Shown one piece after another: positions 12,598-24,819 of a DNA stretch of 64,000 nt. The stretch comes from Heterobilharzia americana (lineage: Eukaryota > Platyhelminthes > Trematoda > Strigeidida > Schistosomatidae), in assembly GCA_944470555.2 (NCBI GenBank), contig OX104127.1, forward strand, positions 95,008,708 through 95,072,707. Reading direction: 5' to 3'. Below the pieces are notes generated by a model, which ran no database searches, was not told the DNA's origin, and saw nothing but the letters and a program-made list of their open reading frames with translations. Each line of letters starts with the position of its first letter. Position 1 is the stretch's first letter. A program made the position numbers and the translations under genes.

Positions 12598-14239
12598 TCG
12601 GCTATGTGCACAAAATGAGATTTATTATCGCAATGCACAGATAAATATCCCACTGAGTCTAGTTGCAAAGTATACATTCAACGCTTTTTAAACGAAAATA
12701 TATAAACTGTGAGCGGCTTATACATGAAACCCCCAGCTTTACGAGAATACCAGTCTTTTGCTTATTTTCAAAAGGATTCACTTCTCTATGTTAGTGTAAG
12801 AAAATGGAGGAAAAACAGAATAGTAATTATCGGTTATCCTTTCATCATCTCTATGCCTTCTGTAATCTAGAAGAATGTTTTGGCTCTATTCATCAATATA
12901 CACCTTTAACATAGATATATAGTATCTTAGATGAATCATTTATGCAGGTTTCTCATTAATTTCACTTTCATGACTTCTGAAGTATTGGTAAAATCAAATG
13001 ACTGTTTGCATAAAATATGTTGCTTTGAATTTTCACTCACTTGATAGATATCACATGTAGTAGCATCTCATGAAAACGTGTCTCTTAAAAAACTGTTTGG
13101 ATACTATAATTATATAATACACTTCAGTGAAATTAACATTTAGATATCTGGAAATCAGAAATCTGGTTGCGATATGTCTGGATTCTGTTACATCGCTCAT
13201 AATATATGGTGGATATGGTAAGCGATATAACTTGATTGTTTCTTTCCAATGGAATTCAGCCTTTCACTTATAGGAGTATTCGATACTTTTTCTGCGTCAT
13301 ATTGACTTTAAATTTTACATTTTTGGCAAGTTATAAGATAGATGATATACTGAATACTTACATTGACTGCCTTAACTGTATGTTTCGAAATGATTCATAA
13401 GGATTTTTAAATTATCTCCTGTAAATACGGTAAACAAAATGTGTGCAGTAGGAGAAATTGAGCCATTCATAACTTGTTGGCAACCAGATACAATCATGAA
13501 TTCAAATTAATGAAATAATATTTGGAATAGAATAATGTATGGAGTAGTTATCTATTCTTATCTTCTGTTTCATATACTTGAGCAGTATGCATACGATAAC
13601 ACTGAATACCTGGTAGTTAGAACTATCTTCGAACACTTAAACACCTTCTTTCAGCGTCCAATCAAATAACCAAATAGTAGTTTGCTTGAAATCCCTCACG
13701 GTGTGAATAGATATACACAGTCTACACAAATAAAAATGATACTGGATGTGATTGAATCAAGAGGTGACAAATACTGTCTGAGTACATGGAACAGTACTGC
13801 ATAAATGTCTTCGGTAGTTGCATATTAGATTGATCGATTAGATGCAGCACACAATGATGCAGTATTATTCACCAAGCGATGATTCAAGCAAAATTAAACG
13901 CTGATATTCAAACTAAGTTAACCGTACAACTTCCTGGTGTCCCTTTTGATAAATCTACTTCTCTTCACTCTTAGATTGAAGAAGAGATAGTTTGTCGGAG
14001 ACGATTTTCCTTCTCAACGATATCATCTTTCGCAGGTGTACAATTGTATTTATATCTGTCACAAAATAGAACAGTGTGTTACTGAACAATGGGATATATT
14101 TGTATCGTTGGTGCAATACTAAGACTGAAATCAGGAATGTGAAGCATTTGCGTAATGATCTTTTAGCAAATGGAAATGAAGGGTAAGGTAAGGAGTTTGA
14201 CAAGATGAGAACTGTTGGTAGATGTGAGGTACGAAGATT

Positions 14240-14480
14240 GAGTGTTCATCTGAGGGATGTAAAGCAGGCGAAGAAAGAGACAATGGTCATAATGAAGGTG
14301 AAAATGGTAAACTGATTAACTAATTGGGATGAAATCAAAGAAATATGAGTATTAAGACTACAGTGAGACATGAAATTGAACATACTTCTTCTGCAGGCAG
14401 AGATCAGGTTTGAATTGGTGGTTTGATAGTGCTTCAGGTGTGCACAACTGTCGAAGGCATTCTCCTTTTGATTCGGTCCC
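14240..14480 (-). mobile_element. Penelope-like 3' fragment, mirror copy
   Basis: Mirror of 3730-3970. Confidence 0.6.
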
Positions 14481-15879
14481 TTTGACTCCACGAATGACAT
14501 TGATTCGTATACGAATTTTCTAAGTATATGGAATTGGTGTTGAATGACACCTGTTATAGCTGCTTGTCGCTGAATCAAGAGTCGTAAACTCAGTGGTAAA
14601 CTTCTCTCTTAACTTGGCTACACATCTTTGAGACCGCCACTTGTGTGTTACCACATGCATACTTGTGGTTGGATTCACTTCTACATTATTCAACTCAGTA
14701 GAGCCCATCAATCTAGGCAATACAGATTTGCCTGTTTTGCTAACTCAACTGACTCCGATGGTCTAGTTTAGCCCATATAACTGACCATAAGGTCATCGAA
14801 CTACTATTTCAATATGACAAAGCAGCAGAACGATATAATGTACAAAGACGGAAAAATAGGTGGTTACCTTGATATAATTGTCAGCAGTAGATACTACTGG
14901 AAATATTATCTAGTAAGTTATTCTGTATCACTGCATGATAGATAGAATAAATTAATCCATTGTGGAATTACACTCGAACATGGTGTCCGAGCTCTACAAT
15001 GAAAGTGCTGCTTGAAATAGATTAAATTTCATACGGGGTTATTTTCTGAACACTATCAACTTGAAACAGTGTCAACGTGAGAAATTGACTGTTGTAAAAG
15101 GGAGCAGGAATGAAGCAAACGCAAACACTATTTGATCCTTGGTTGGACGCCTAAATCATACCATGAGTGTCATTTTAGATTGACTGAAATGTCATTTTCG
15201 TGCGTAAATTTGAAACATGTTGAGTAGTAGGAGGGTTTCGAAATCCGGACTCAGTCGACTCTAATCTATGACAGGATACTGATTTGTAATAACTGGTAGA
15301 TTGATTAAAATGTTCAGGACAGATCCCTTGGTAAGTATTTCCTTTATGAACAATGAAAACATGCTGATCTGAAAGCAGAGCTGAGTTTGATAAGTTAATA
15401 CAGATATCTGAGACCTTGTAAATTCCGGAAACTTATTATTCATCTCTTCTCCTCAACAGACTCATAGTTTACGGTGTTTGCTAGATATGATTATTATTAT
15501 TATTATTTACACGCGAACGTTAAATGACCAAAGCATTATGAGCAGCTTGTCAAACGCTAACTACTTGGAAAAGAAATGTTACAATAATATATGCAGCAAG
15601 CCTGTATAGCCGTGAAATGCCAGTAATGTGGTGGTGGACAAAAGATGAAGTTTATGTATGCACAAAATTGGCAGTTTTACTACAAAATCCCACTAAATTT
15701 GATTCCGTTGACAATAAGTCCCGTAAGGTAACATAAATGGTCAACAATGTGTATGTGATCTTTAGTTATCTTCAAGGAGTAGATAATTAAGCATCAACTC
15801 TGGATGGAGCCTACGTAAAATCCGATCACTGGGTCACTGGAATCATAGATGATACGTGAATATATATGTATATAATCAT

Positions 15880-16701
15880 TTTTATTTTTCCCTTTGGTTA
15901 GTAGTGGAACATATGACTTGAGTACCACGCCTCCATTGCACTCTGTTCTCTGCAGTCTTCTCAACCTGGCTCCACGACTGCCCACATGCTTTCATTTCTT
16001 CCTCATACCATCTCGTCCATGTCCCCATCGGATGCTCAACTCCTATTTTACTATGCGGGTTCCACTCGACACCCCACTTCTGCTATATTCTCGAAGGGTT
16101 TCCTGATTTTTGTATTGAGATTTCTCGTGTTCAAATATGCAACATTTTGATTTGCATTAGAATGCGCTTTCAACATTTCTCCAGGACTACATATTTGTTA
16201 ACTAAAGGATTTTTCATATTAGTATTGTTGTAGTTAGTAGTAGTAGTAATAGTAGCTGTTGCTGTAAAGTGAGTAGTAGCAGTCGTGAATTTATTCAGTT
16301 TGCTGAAACAGTCGGTGATGTTTGAATATAATCCTAACTGACTGTTAAACACAGTGAGCTTGAGTGAAACCCCCAAACGGCCTTCTCATAAATCTACAAA
16401 CAATTCTCCGTTCATACATGATGCGGACATTCTATGTCTCCATGCTTACTTTCGCTTTCATCGAGATGAGACAAATTGGCTGACTGGCTTCCCCAAGGCT
16501 TTAACCAACCGGCGTCATTTCGTCTCTCCCATTTCAGAGACGAATAAATTTGTTTTTATTTTTCATATATCTTCTTTGTGCTTTGGAGTTTTTTCAGCGA
16601 TTGGGTTAGTTTTACGGGTAGGGTTACTAGGCGTATGCCCAACCTTCCCTCTTTACCCGGGCTTAGGACTGGCTAGTGACTAGTGAACTAGGTAACCAGG
16701 C
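15880..16701 (-). mobile_element. Mosaic RTE fragment, mirror copy
   Basis: Mirror of 1508-2330, containing the mirror of repeat X (16183-16362) and one missing base in a short G run near 16617. Confidence 0.75.
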
Positions 16702-16705
16702 GACG

Positions 16706-16706
<1 letters not shown>

Positions 16707-16766
<60 letters not shown>
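16707..16766. repeat. (TA)30 microsatellite, mirror copy
   Basis: Sixty bases of TA, identical in length to 1443-1502. Confidence 0.98.
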
Positions 16767-16767
<1 letters not shown>

Positions 16768-17580
16768 TGCAAATCTTTCTCAAATTGCTCATTTCCCCTA
16801 GTCATTATTATCAATACCGGTTGATCAAACAGAGAATTCAACCAATTGTTATACATGAGTGTCTGATAGGAATTCACCACGACGAAAATCCCTTTTATTT
16901 GTTCAAATTCCATTCTTGCTTTGTATTATTCTGTTGAATTTATTTGTTAGCTGACAATTTGAGATGAGCATTTTAAATGTCTAGTGGATATTGCGATCTA
17001 ATAGTGAGTTGTTAAGTTTGTAAGTAATGAAAGTGAATCCAACGGAGAAAACGAGATCATATTATTCTGCTCGATTTGTCGTTCTTTTTCTTCTCATTTC
17101 GGTGAGGCGCAAATCTTGGTGTCAGTATTCACAGTGTACATCGACAGGTTCATAAAAATGTGAAATTCAAACAGCTTTCAAATTTGTATCCGTAAAAAGT
17201 CAGGAGCGCATACTTCAGTTAACGGAAGCGACAGTCATTTGTAAATTGAAACCACCTTCATGTTCACAAAAACAATTCGCCCTTACACTGAAACTACCTC
17301 AGTAAACTTTGTTTTCCTAACAAGATAAAAACCAAATGTAGCATTCTTCCGTTTTAATAATTCCCTGAATTTTTATTCCACTGTTTTTTTAATTGTTTCA
17401 TTCGTCCTCACATTCTTCTATTTCTCATAAATTAACTTGACAAATAAATGTGTCATTGCATTGTTCGTAATGTTTTGCGCAAATACATCACATTTTTGAG
17501 AAACCATCTGATTACACAACTCAAATTTATTCAGTGAACTGATTGTCACAAACATTTTTTAGTGAACCCAGCTGTTTTAG

Positions 17581-17833
17581 CATTAACCCTGCGTATCTCT
17601 GTATCATCAGTGCACACTATTTCCTCTCTTCAAACTGAATACGTGAAATACCATCTGAAGTCAGACAATACAGAAGCTCAGAAGATATTCACTGATAGTG
17701 AGAGTGATGCTGTTTTTGTAAAGATCATTTGAAGACTACCTGTGTGTTATGCATGGAGAGAAAACCCAAGCAAAGTGAACTTGCTGGACTGTGTAACAAG
17801 TGTAGCATTGAGGGGAAGCCATATAATAAATGA
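17581..17833 (+). pseudogene. Zinc-ribbon-like coding remnant (possible last exon, one frame break)
   Basis: After a plausible splice acceptor (gctgttttag, ending 17580) one frame reads about 46 codons of protein-like sequence (LTLRISVSSVHTISSLQTEY, later KIFTDSESDAVFVK) and then stops. From 17720, the frame shifted by one base continues as KDHLKTTCVLCM, KQSELAGLCNKC and ends at TGA 17831. Joined, they would give a C-terminal domain with a C-x2-C-x13-C-x2-C zinc-ribbon pattern. One missing A in gtaaag would explain the break. The same break is in both arms, so it is either a real mutation before duplication or a shared assembly error. I do not recognise the parent protein. Confidence 0.4.
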
Positions 17834-18208
17834 ATCTATCCTTAACAAGTGATTTCTTCAGTTAGTAGTATTCCAAGTGAGAAGCTAACAAACTTGATGC
17901 AGATATAAGTCAATCTTATAAGATAGCTACACATGCAACTGTTGAAAATAAGATAAGCTTATATGTGTTGATACTCTTGATACCCATCCAAGTAGAATCA
18001 TTTCAGAAGTGAACGATCTCGATGTTACTCGATTTTAAACTGACTTCTTATCACTAATACGAGGTGAAACGCCTACAAATGTTGAGTATGTGTTAACCTC
18101 ATTATTGATAAATGCCTGTGACGCAAAAGCTAATAGGGATACGTTTCGTCTATTCGTTTACGCTGTAAGATTTTCAAGGCGATGTATTGAAGCGCTCATA
18201 CGGAAGAG

Positions 18209-20744
18209 TGAGAAACCTGACGTGAAGGGTTAAACATCGGAATCAATGCCAACTGATTTGTTTCACACCAAACTTAGGACTTGAAGGCCAGTATAATCCA
18301 AAAAACCTTAACCGCTTGTAGCTATGTGTAGCCTTTTCTCGGCACTCTTCGACGAAAATGCACAAGTGTAACCATTATTCAAAATGTTCTCACCATCAAC
18401 TTCCATATATTTTCACATGCTCTCGGTCAATATTTATTATCAGGATACGCGAGGAACACTTGCCTAGAAATTCAGCCAAGCAAATTTCTGATTACTTTAA
18501 CTTGAGACATGGATGTGTGTTGACAGCTGAAATCCAAGTCTTTCATTTTGTCTTGCTTTATTGTACTAATAGTACATATCGTAAGAGTCGTGGCCTTGCT
18601 TATACAGTCACAATGATGGACCAACTGGATTAAACGTTTCAAACTACACATCCGTATCACTCTCACTGTCACATAGTTGCTCACGCTGAATTGACAAATC
18701 AAACGCACAGTTTAAAAATATCCCCTGTAACACGTTTTGTGTTCAAGTAGCGTCAACTATCAAAACATTTTGCAATAATTTGAATGACGGTCACATTTTC
18801 CAAGAAATCGATGTTTATGTCTTTTGTACAACGAAAACCTAGTCATGGTAGCGAAATCTCATAGTTATGTGGGCTTATTTCATATGTTCATCTCATGAAA
18901 TTTCGATACGAAGAAAAGTGAGAGAGGCAATGACTAAGCAAGAAATCAAATAGTGGTGATTGTCAACATTCTTTGAATATTAAGACGTTTACAGAGAAGT
19001 GCATACCTAATGCCATTAGATCATGTGATGTAGTTCACACAGTGTACTGCAGGTATTTCGGAATATTATTGCTTCTGGAGATGTTGCGTAGTTGTTGGTC
19101 ATGCTGTAATTTGTGGGTTGGAAGAGGAGGGAGATCACAAATAACCTTTCACTATCCGTATATTTCACTGAAGTTCTCCAGAGTGAAATCTCTTTTCCTA
19201 TTTCACCTGCTTCGCGTTGGAGATAATAACTCTGTGGTGGGTAGTAAGACAAGTCAGTGAATGCGGGTGAATTGTGAATGCTATAATAACATAATTTCTA
19301 GAACAAATTGAAAAATATGAACAGCAAGTTTGAGAGACATGTAGAAAGAAGCTAGCACTTCGAAAGAACAGCTCATTGAGAATGAGATAACAGTTTAAGA
19401 AAACGTCTCATACCAGTAGATCAAATCATCGATGAGTGCGAATCCACACAAAGATGAACCACGATGTTAGTATGTTCTGGACTATAGCTGCTGTTCATGT
19501 GACTGTTAATGTCTTATTCATTACTGAGTTGAACACTGACATTATGCAATGTAACTGATATATCAATGAATGCTGTGACGCTAGTGAATGCAGGTGAAAA
19601 TATATCCACACCTAATCTGCTTCATCATCATCCTGATCGAAAGTTATGATTACTTCAGGAGATATGTACTCACGGAAAATGGTACTGCCAAGTGATGTTC
19701 ATTTTATACACAGATGTCGTTAAATTAAATGCGTTCAGCTCACTGACTTTCGATGTGTCGTTTGACGTTTTTTGACAAAAACATGCATGCAGTTCGGCTG
19801 CATAAACACTTATGTAGCAGTTTGCTGAATCAGCATAAATTAAACATGTACTGGCTGAAGATACACCTGAGGCCAGTGAAGCACATTAAACCGTGTAGTC
19901 ATGATGATAATCATAGTAATCACTACGATATTAACTGTAGTACTAACCGTATTCTGAGAGATATTTTGAGAATGCTTTACTGAACTTTCAGCATATAATA
20001 TAACATCAGTTGGACAGAAACATCGTATACACATCATAATATTAAGCCAGTATTGAATATATCATACATAAATATTCTCCATCGACAACTACACTTAGGT
20101 GGACAGTCATAACAATAATTATATTCATAATACACAAATGATAGCTAGCTGCATAATAATTAGTAAGATTGTTTAAAATTGGTTGATTAGTTAATTCACT
20201 TCTACCACTTACATGCTCGCAAAAGATGCGAGCTAAACAAGGTATGGTGGAGTTTTTATACATGGAAGTAGGTACACAAAGTGTTATACAGTTGCTCGTG
20301 GTTTTGTTCGAGAACTGTAGTGTAGAAGCATTCGAGTGTGGGAAACACAGACAGCTCCAATTAGATGTCTACATGGGTTACTTGAGGTAAGCATTCATAA
20401 CACTGCTAGTTTTTAAAAGGTTCATCGTATGCCACTAGCACAACCATGCAAAACAGAATATTGGTTTATCATTAATCCAGGAAGGGGAAAAGAGTAGTAA
20501 AATCTCAGTTATTGCTTTGATTCACTGACATGTGTAATATGGTACATCAGCACCATGAAAAAAGTAACAGGCATTGCTGTGTAACCTATGAGGTTGCCAC
20601 ACCTCATATCCACACATTCAGTAACAGGGAATTAAAATAGAAGATGAATAGAGAAAGAAACAACGGTGTAAAGAAGTGGAAGGTAGTGAAGCAGAGGGAG
20701 GACGAATGAAGAAATGATGAGCTAAGGTACTGCGTTTAGATGAG
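18209..20744. other. No gene recognised
   Basis: AT-rich single-copy-looking sequence right of the inverted repeat. Several short open frames on both strands (18358-18633, 18973-19260, 19753-19983) lack domain or splice support. The last few hundred bases may include 3' tail sequence of the next RTE. Confidence 0.45.
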
Positions 20745-22540
20745 GATAATTGCTTCATACATCTGCCCCACTGACATCGGTTCTGAGGTATATCACGTAG
20801 AGTCTCCAGCCACTGGATTCTCTTGTACTGCGGACCTCAACCAGTTAGTCTGCATCACCCTACATGACTGAAACTAACAGCCAACTTCTCAGTACATCGA
20901 TGCCATGTTGTAGTTCGGCTGCTCCAAACCGTTTTTCTAGCTGAAACTGACTTCACGCAATGCCATACGACGAGGTAGATGATGGCTAGTCATACGTAAC
21001 ACATGTCCCAGCCATCTCAGTCGATGAAGGTTCACAAGCAAATCTATTGACATACATCTCTCGAAAACCTTATGTTTGTTTTCTGCGTTAGTCTTATGTT
21101 GATAGCACGAAAAATGGCCTAAACTAAGGTCACTTTGGTCAAAGGTATGAAGCTTTCTCATGTCTCATAATTTGAATGACCATGTCTCATATTCATACAG
21201 CTGAACAGAACGGTTTGTAGCGGTGTGTACTCAATCCTATGTGAGGATGCGTGTGTTGCATCGGTTGGCGTGAGTTGTCGATGGATAACCAAGCCTTTTG
21301 TATCTGCGCAGAAATTTCGTCGCTGCTGACCTAGCTTCTCAGTTCAGTGGCGTTTTCAACGCATACAAACACTTCACTTTGCATGGCAAAGCACAGAACT
21401 GATGAAGACTAGTCTTGGAGGATTGATTTGCATTTAGCTGGCGTGAAATGCATTCATTAACATTCTCAATTTGCTATTCGATGTGTCCAGAAAACTCTGC
21501 CTCTTTTCAGCGTCTGTACCTAACAGGACTATGACGCCTATGTATCCCAAGTCTTTCAAGTTTTATCCTGTGATTAGGTCAATCCGTTTACAGTCAGATG
21601 ACGGGAGAAGACCTCCATAAGAAGGTCTGTGACAATATTGGGTGGGAATGAAGAGATTGGACATCCGTGATGAACACCAGTCGACGAAGATGGCTCGGTT
21701 TACATCCCACCACAGGCTCTAGCACCATTACATGTTTTTGAGCACAGAGTTTCCAATGAACGCATGTGTTTACTCGTCACCGTTTCCACCGAGATATATG
21801 GACTTCTTGATCTATGAATTCGAATACCGTTTCCAGGTCGAGAAATGCAGCTTTTGTCGGGCGCTGGTGAGCTTGTCTGTGTTTCGAACCTGGTGGAATG
21901 TGAATATTTGGTTGACACACATACACCAAGGTCTGCAACCTGCCTGGTTTTCTCAGGCTTGCTATTTCTGAGCTCCACTCAGCCGTCACAGAATTATGGA
22001 ACCTAGATTCCTAGAAACTACCTCCGTCAGGCTGATTGCTCCGTGGTTTTCACAAGAGGACGTTTCCCCTTTCTTGAAGACTGGGTTAATCAGTGATTGA
22101 GATTGAGTATCATACTTGACTCCCATTTGCTGGTTAACACTTCAGTTAAGTTGAGTAAGAACATTCTACAGCCGTCCTTATATACCTCAGGAACTAGTCC
22201 ATCTGTACCTGCTGCCCTTCCTCGTTTCAAGTTATCTACAGCTTTCTCGACTTCTGCAGGTGTTGGAGGTAATTTATCTCAGTGTTCCTTTCAGGATCCG
22301 ACTGGATTTCGGGCAATGGAACAGTGGCTGGAGACAAGTTGAACCGTTCCTTCACATGTTCTTCCCATCGCTCTAATTATCTCTCCTGCGAGTGAATCAT
22401 AGATACATTCTTCGCTGGTATGGTCTCGCTAACGGTTGATTTTTTCACCCTACTTTCCCTAATTATTCTAAATAACTGTCTTCTGCTATCTATCACCGCA
22501 ACCTTTTCGGTCTCTTTAGCCTTCTCTGACCACTACTGTT
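20745..22540 (-). mobile_element. Decayed RTE/SR2-like non-LTR retrotransposon
   Basis: Read on the minus strand, fragments of a reverse transcriptase appear in the correct order. DREQWW-like sequence lies near 22530 and an AGTDGLVPE-like motif near 22200. QRPTKAAFLDLETVFEFIDQ (RT motif A region, inside 21777-21989) follows, then LHRLRWLGHVLRM near 20980 and QWLETLRDIPQNRCQWG near 20800. That C-terminal motif pair is typical of the SR2-like RTE elements of schistosomes. Stops and frameshifts are frequent, and the YADD region could not be read. It is a different subfamily from the RTE copies at 32268 and 59360. Confidence 0.7.
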
Positions 22541-22949
22541 CGCGGTCATTGCACAACTTTTGATGAACACAACTGATACATTTATACTTTGTTTTACATT
22601 GAGTTCTACGTTCTTAAAGATTACCAGTCTATGCATGTTGAAGAAGAGACAAAGAAACCAATAACAATTCAAAACTGCTCGTGAACATAAGTTTATGATG
22701 TTATTACTGAAGACGGCATCATTTTTAATGCTTTTTCTATAAAGTATTGTATAGAATGAGGTTCTGTAACTCAATACTTTCACTTTGTCACAAAAGTCTC
22801 CTCTTCAAAAAGAGCACCGTAGTTTTGATTCTCAACTCGTACAATTAAGTAGTTATTCTTGATGGCTGCATGTTCTTCCAAAAATATCAGCTCCTAAAAT
22901 TGTCGCACCATTATTCGTTCGTAAAATATCATATTCGTGTATACTAGTC

Positions 22950-23153
22950 ATGAATTATACAAGTCAGGATTTGGAGGAAATTCTTGCATCAAAAGGAGAA
23001 CAGCAGAACACACATACATGCATGAAACATACACGAAAGAGTTGCTGGACTATTCAGAATTCTTTTGATGAAGATGACAGTGCAAGCAGCAGTATCAACG
23101 AAGTGACTCCTGGTTACGATTATACTGAGTCTGAAAATTTGAATGATGAGTAG
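22950..23153 (+). CDS. Possible C-terminal exon, unknown protein
   Basis: The 67-codon frame has an acidic, serine-rich end (FDEDDSASSSINEVTPGYDY, then a stop) that looks more like protein than noise. A weak acceptor (tatactag) lies just before it. No domain is recognisable and no partner exon was found. It could be chance. Confidence 0.22.
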   Translation: MNYTSQDLEEILASKGEQQNTHTCMKHTRKSCWTIQNSFDEDDSASSSINEVTPGYDYTESENLNDE

Positions 23154-24819
23154 CTAGCACCTCAAGGAACACTCTGCATGTAATGGAATTATAAATCAGA
23201 TATAAAATCACGAGCTACTTCATAACAATACTTTCCTCAATAGTCCTGACTCTATGGATACTGGTGAAAGACCATAACTAGTTTTCTTCGTTCTTGTGAA
23301 GAAAGAAATCAGCGAGAAGACATTGGATGTACTTAAAACAGTATGGGAACACTTGTTCTTGCCGAGTGGTCGGTTTTCCGTGCGATTCAACATTGGGTGG
23401 TAACTGAACAGTTTCTTCCTTGCCAGAAAATGTTTCTGAGCAATCGTGATTGAAATTCACTATCTTTCGCAACCTTTAGCACCTTTACCTAGTGGCTAGT
23501 TATTCTGCTGAATATCATGTCCTATGAAGTAAACATAATGTCAAACCATAAAACACGTTTACTCAAGAAAATTGGTTACAACTATTACCTCACAGCTTAG
23601 AAAGTTAAATCGCTAAACAAATCGGTTTACCTAACAATGGTTTGTTTTCGTACATTCTAGTGATTCACAAGGTAATGATTTGTCGAAGACTTACACTCTA
23701 GCGCTAACAGTTATTTCAAGTATGCAATCATCGAAGGATTTTCACTTCTTGAAGCCCATTTAAGATACTCTGAAGAATCGATAAGCTGCTCAGTGGTCTG
23801 TTACACAGCTGGAACAATTAATTCGTGAGGCTAAACAACAAACAATTCTTACAAAATGTTGGTGATATATTAGTAGATATTAGTTATCATCAATATTCCC
23901 AGAAATATTCGGGAACAACTCTCAAACTTTGAGATATTTTTGACTCATATTCATTCAATTATCCGTTATTGGAAGATATAGAATTGGATGCCAGAAACAA
24001 GACAAGTCTTGAAAAACTTGCAGTCGGTCATCTAAAACACAAGCAAAGGTGGGAGATATTTAGGCCAATTAAAAGCTTTATCTGTTGTTACCATTTGCTG
24101 TACACCATAGTGCCAAGTTCACGGATTAAAATATGGTGGTTTTTTGGGATTAAACTAGAAAATGACTAGCATCCTTTCGTACGTTTATTCACTTAATGCC
24201 TTCAAAACAACATTTTCAGTAGTACTAGCTTCACCAATCATTCCAAAAGTGAATTATAGTGAGTGCCAAACTAAGTTTCAAGTGTTAATTCCGATCTGTC
24301 TCTGATGAATTTCGATAAACATTATAATGGTTTAGTACCTTAAAGTACTACATAATGTTGGCTTGATAATTCCTTGAAGGAATATTAGGTGCTGCAGAGA
24401 ATTACTTTCTCTTAGATATTTCGATCAGTTGAAGCAGTGAGTTAATTTATAGTAATGTGTAGGTTAATTCATAAAATTGTTGCACCACACCAGAATGTAA
24501 TGATATGCACAGCATGCATGATTTTCACAAGGATCAATTTGATCGTCACTAAATAATGAAAATGGCAGGCATGGTTACTTGAGTAACATTCTTACTCATT
24601 CATCATCTATTTACATTCAAAATTTCTAAAGTGCTTGCATAATTCAAGAGTCGATTGTAGTGTAATTGACAAACTGAATAGTAACTTTATGAACTGTTAG
24701 CTGATCTATCGCTTTCTGGTTGGATAACAAAGAAGCACATGTTGTATTTATGCATGTCTTCGTAAACATTTCTGTCAAATTATCACTAAATACTCAATTC
24801 TTTTACATATTCTCGTATT
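23154..24819. other. No gene recognised
   Basis: AT-rich sequence upstream of the first Ly6 gene. At 23278-23472 both strands are open and protein-like, so neither is supported. Confidence 0.4.

Larger units (their letters stand above)
9214..18208. repeat. Right arm of the 18.2-kb inverted repeat
   Basis: Reverse complement of 1-8993. Paired coordinates add to 18207 near the centre, 18210 between the CTA tract and the G run, and 18209 at the outer end. Features listed for the left arm recur here mirrored. Beyond 18208 the sequence continues uniquely, but whether it would also match further left cannot be seen. Confidence 0.97.

Noticed and set aside
1..18208. Large inverted repeat as an organelle or virus genome inverted repeat
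   Set aside because: Contents are nuclear retrotransposon fragments; no organellar or viral genes are present.
23278..23472. Protein-like frame on the minus strand, with an equally good frame on the plus strand
   Set aside because: Neither has a domain, start or splice partner, so strand and reality cannot be decided.
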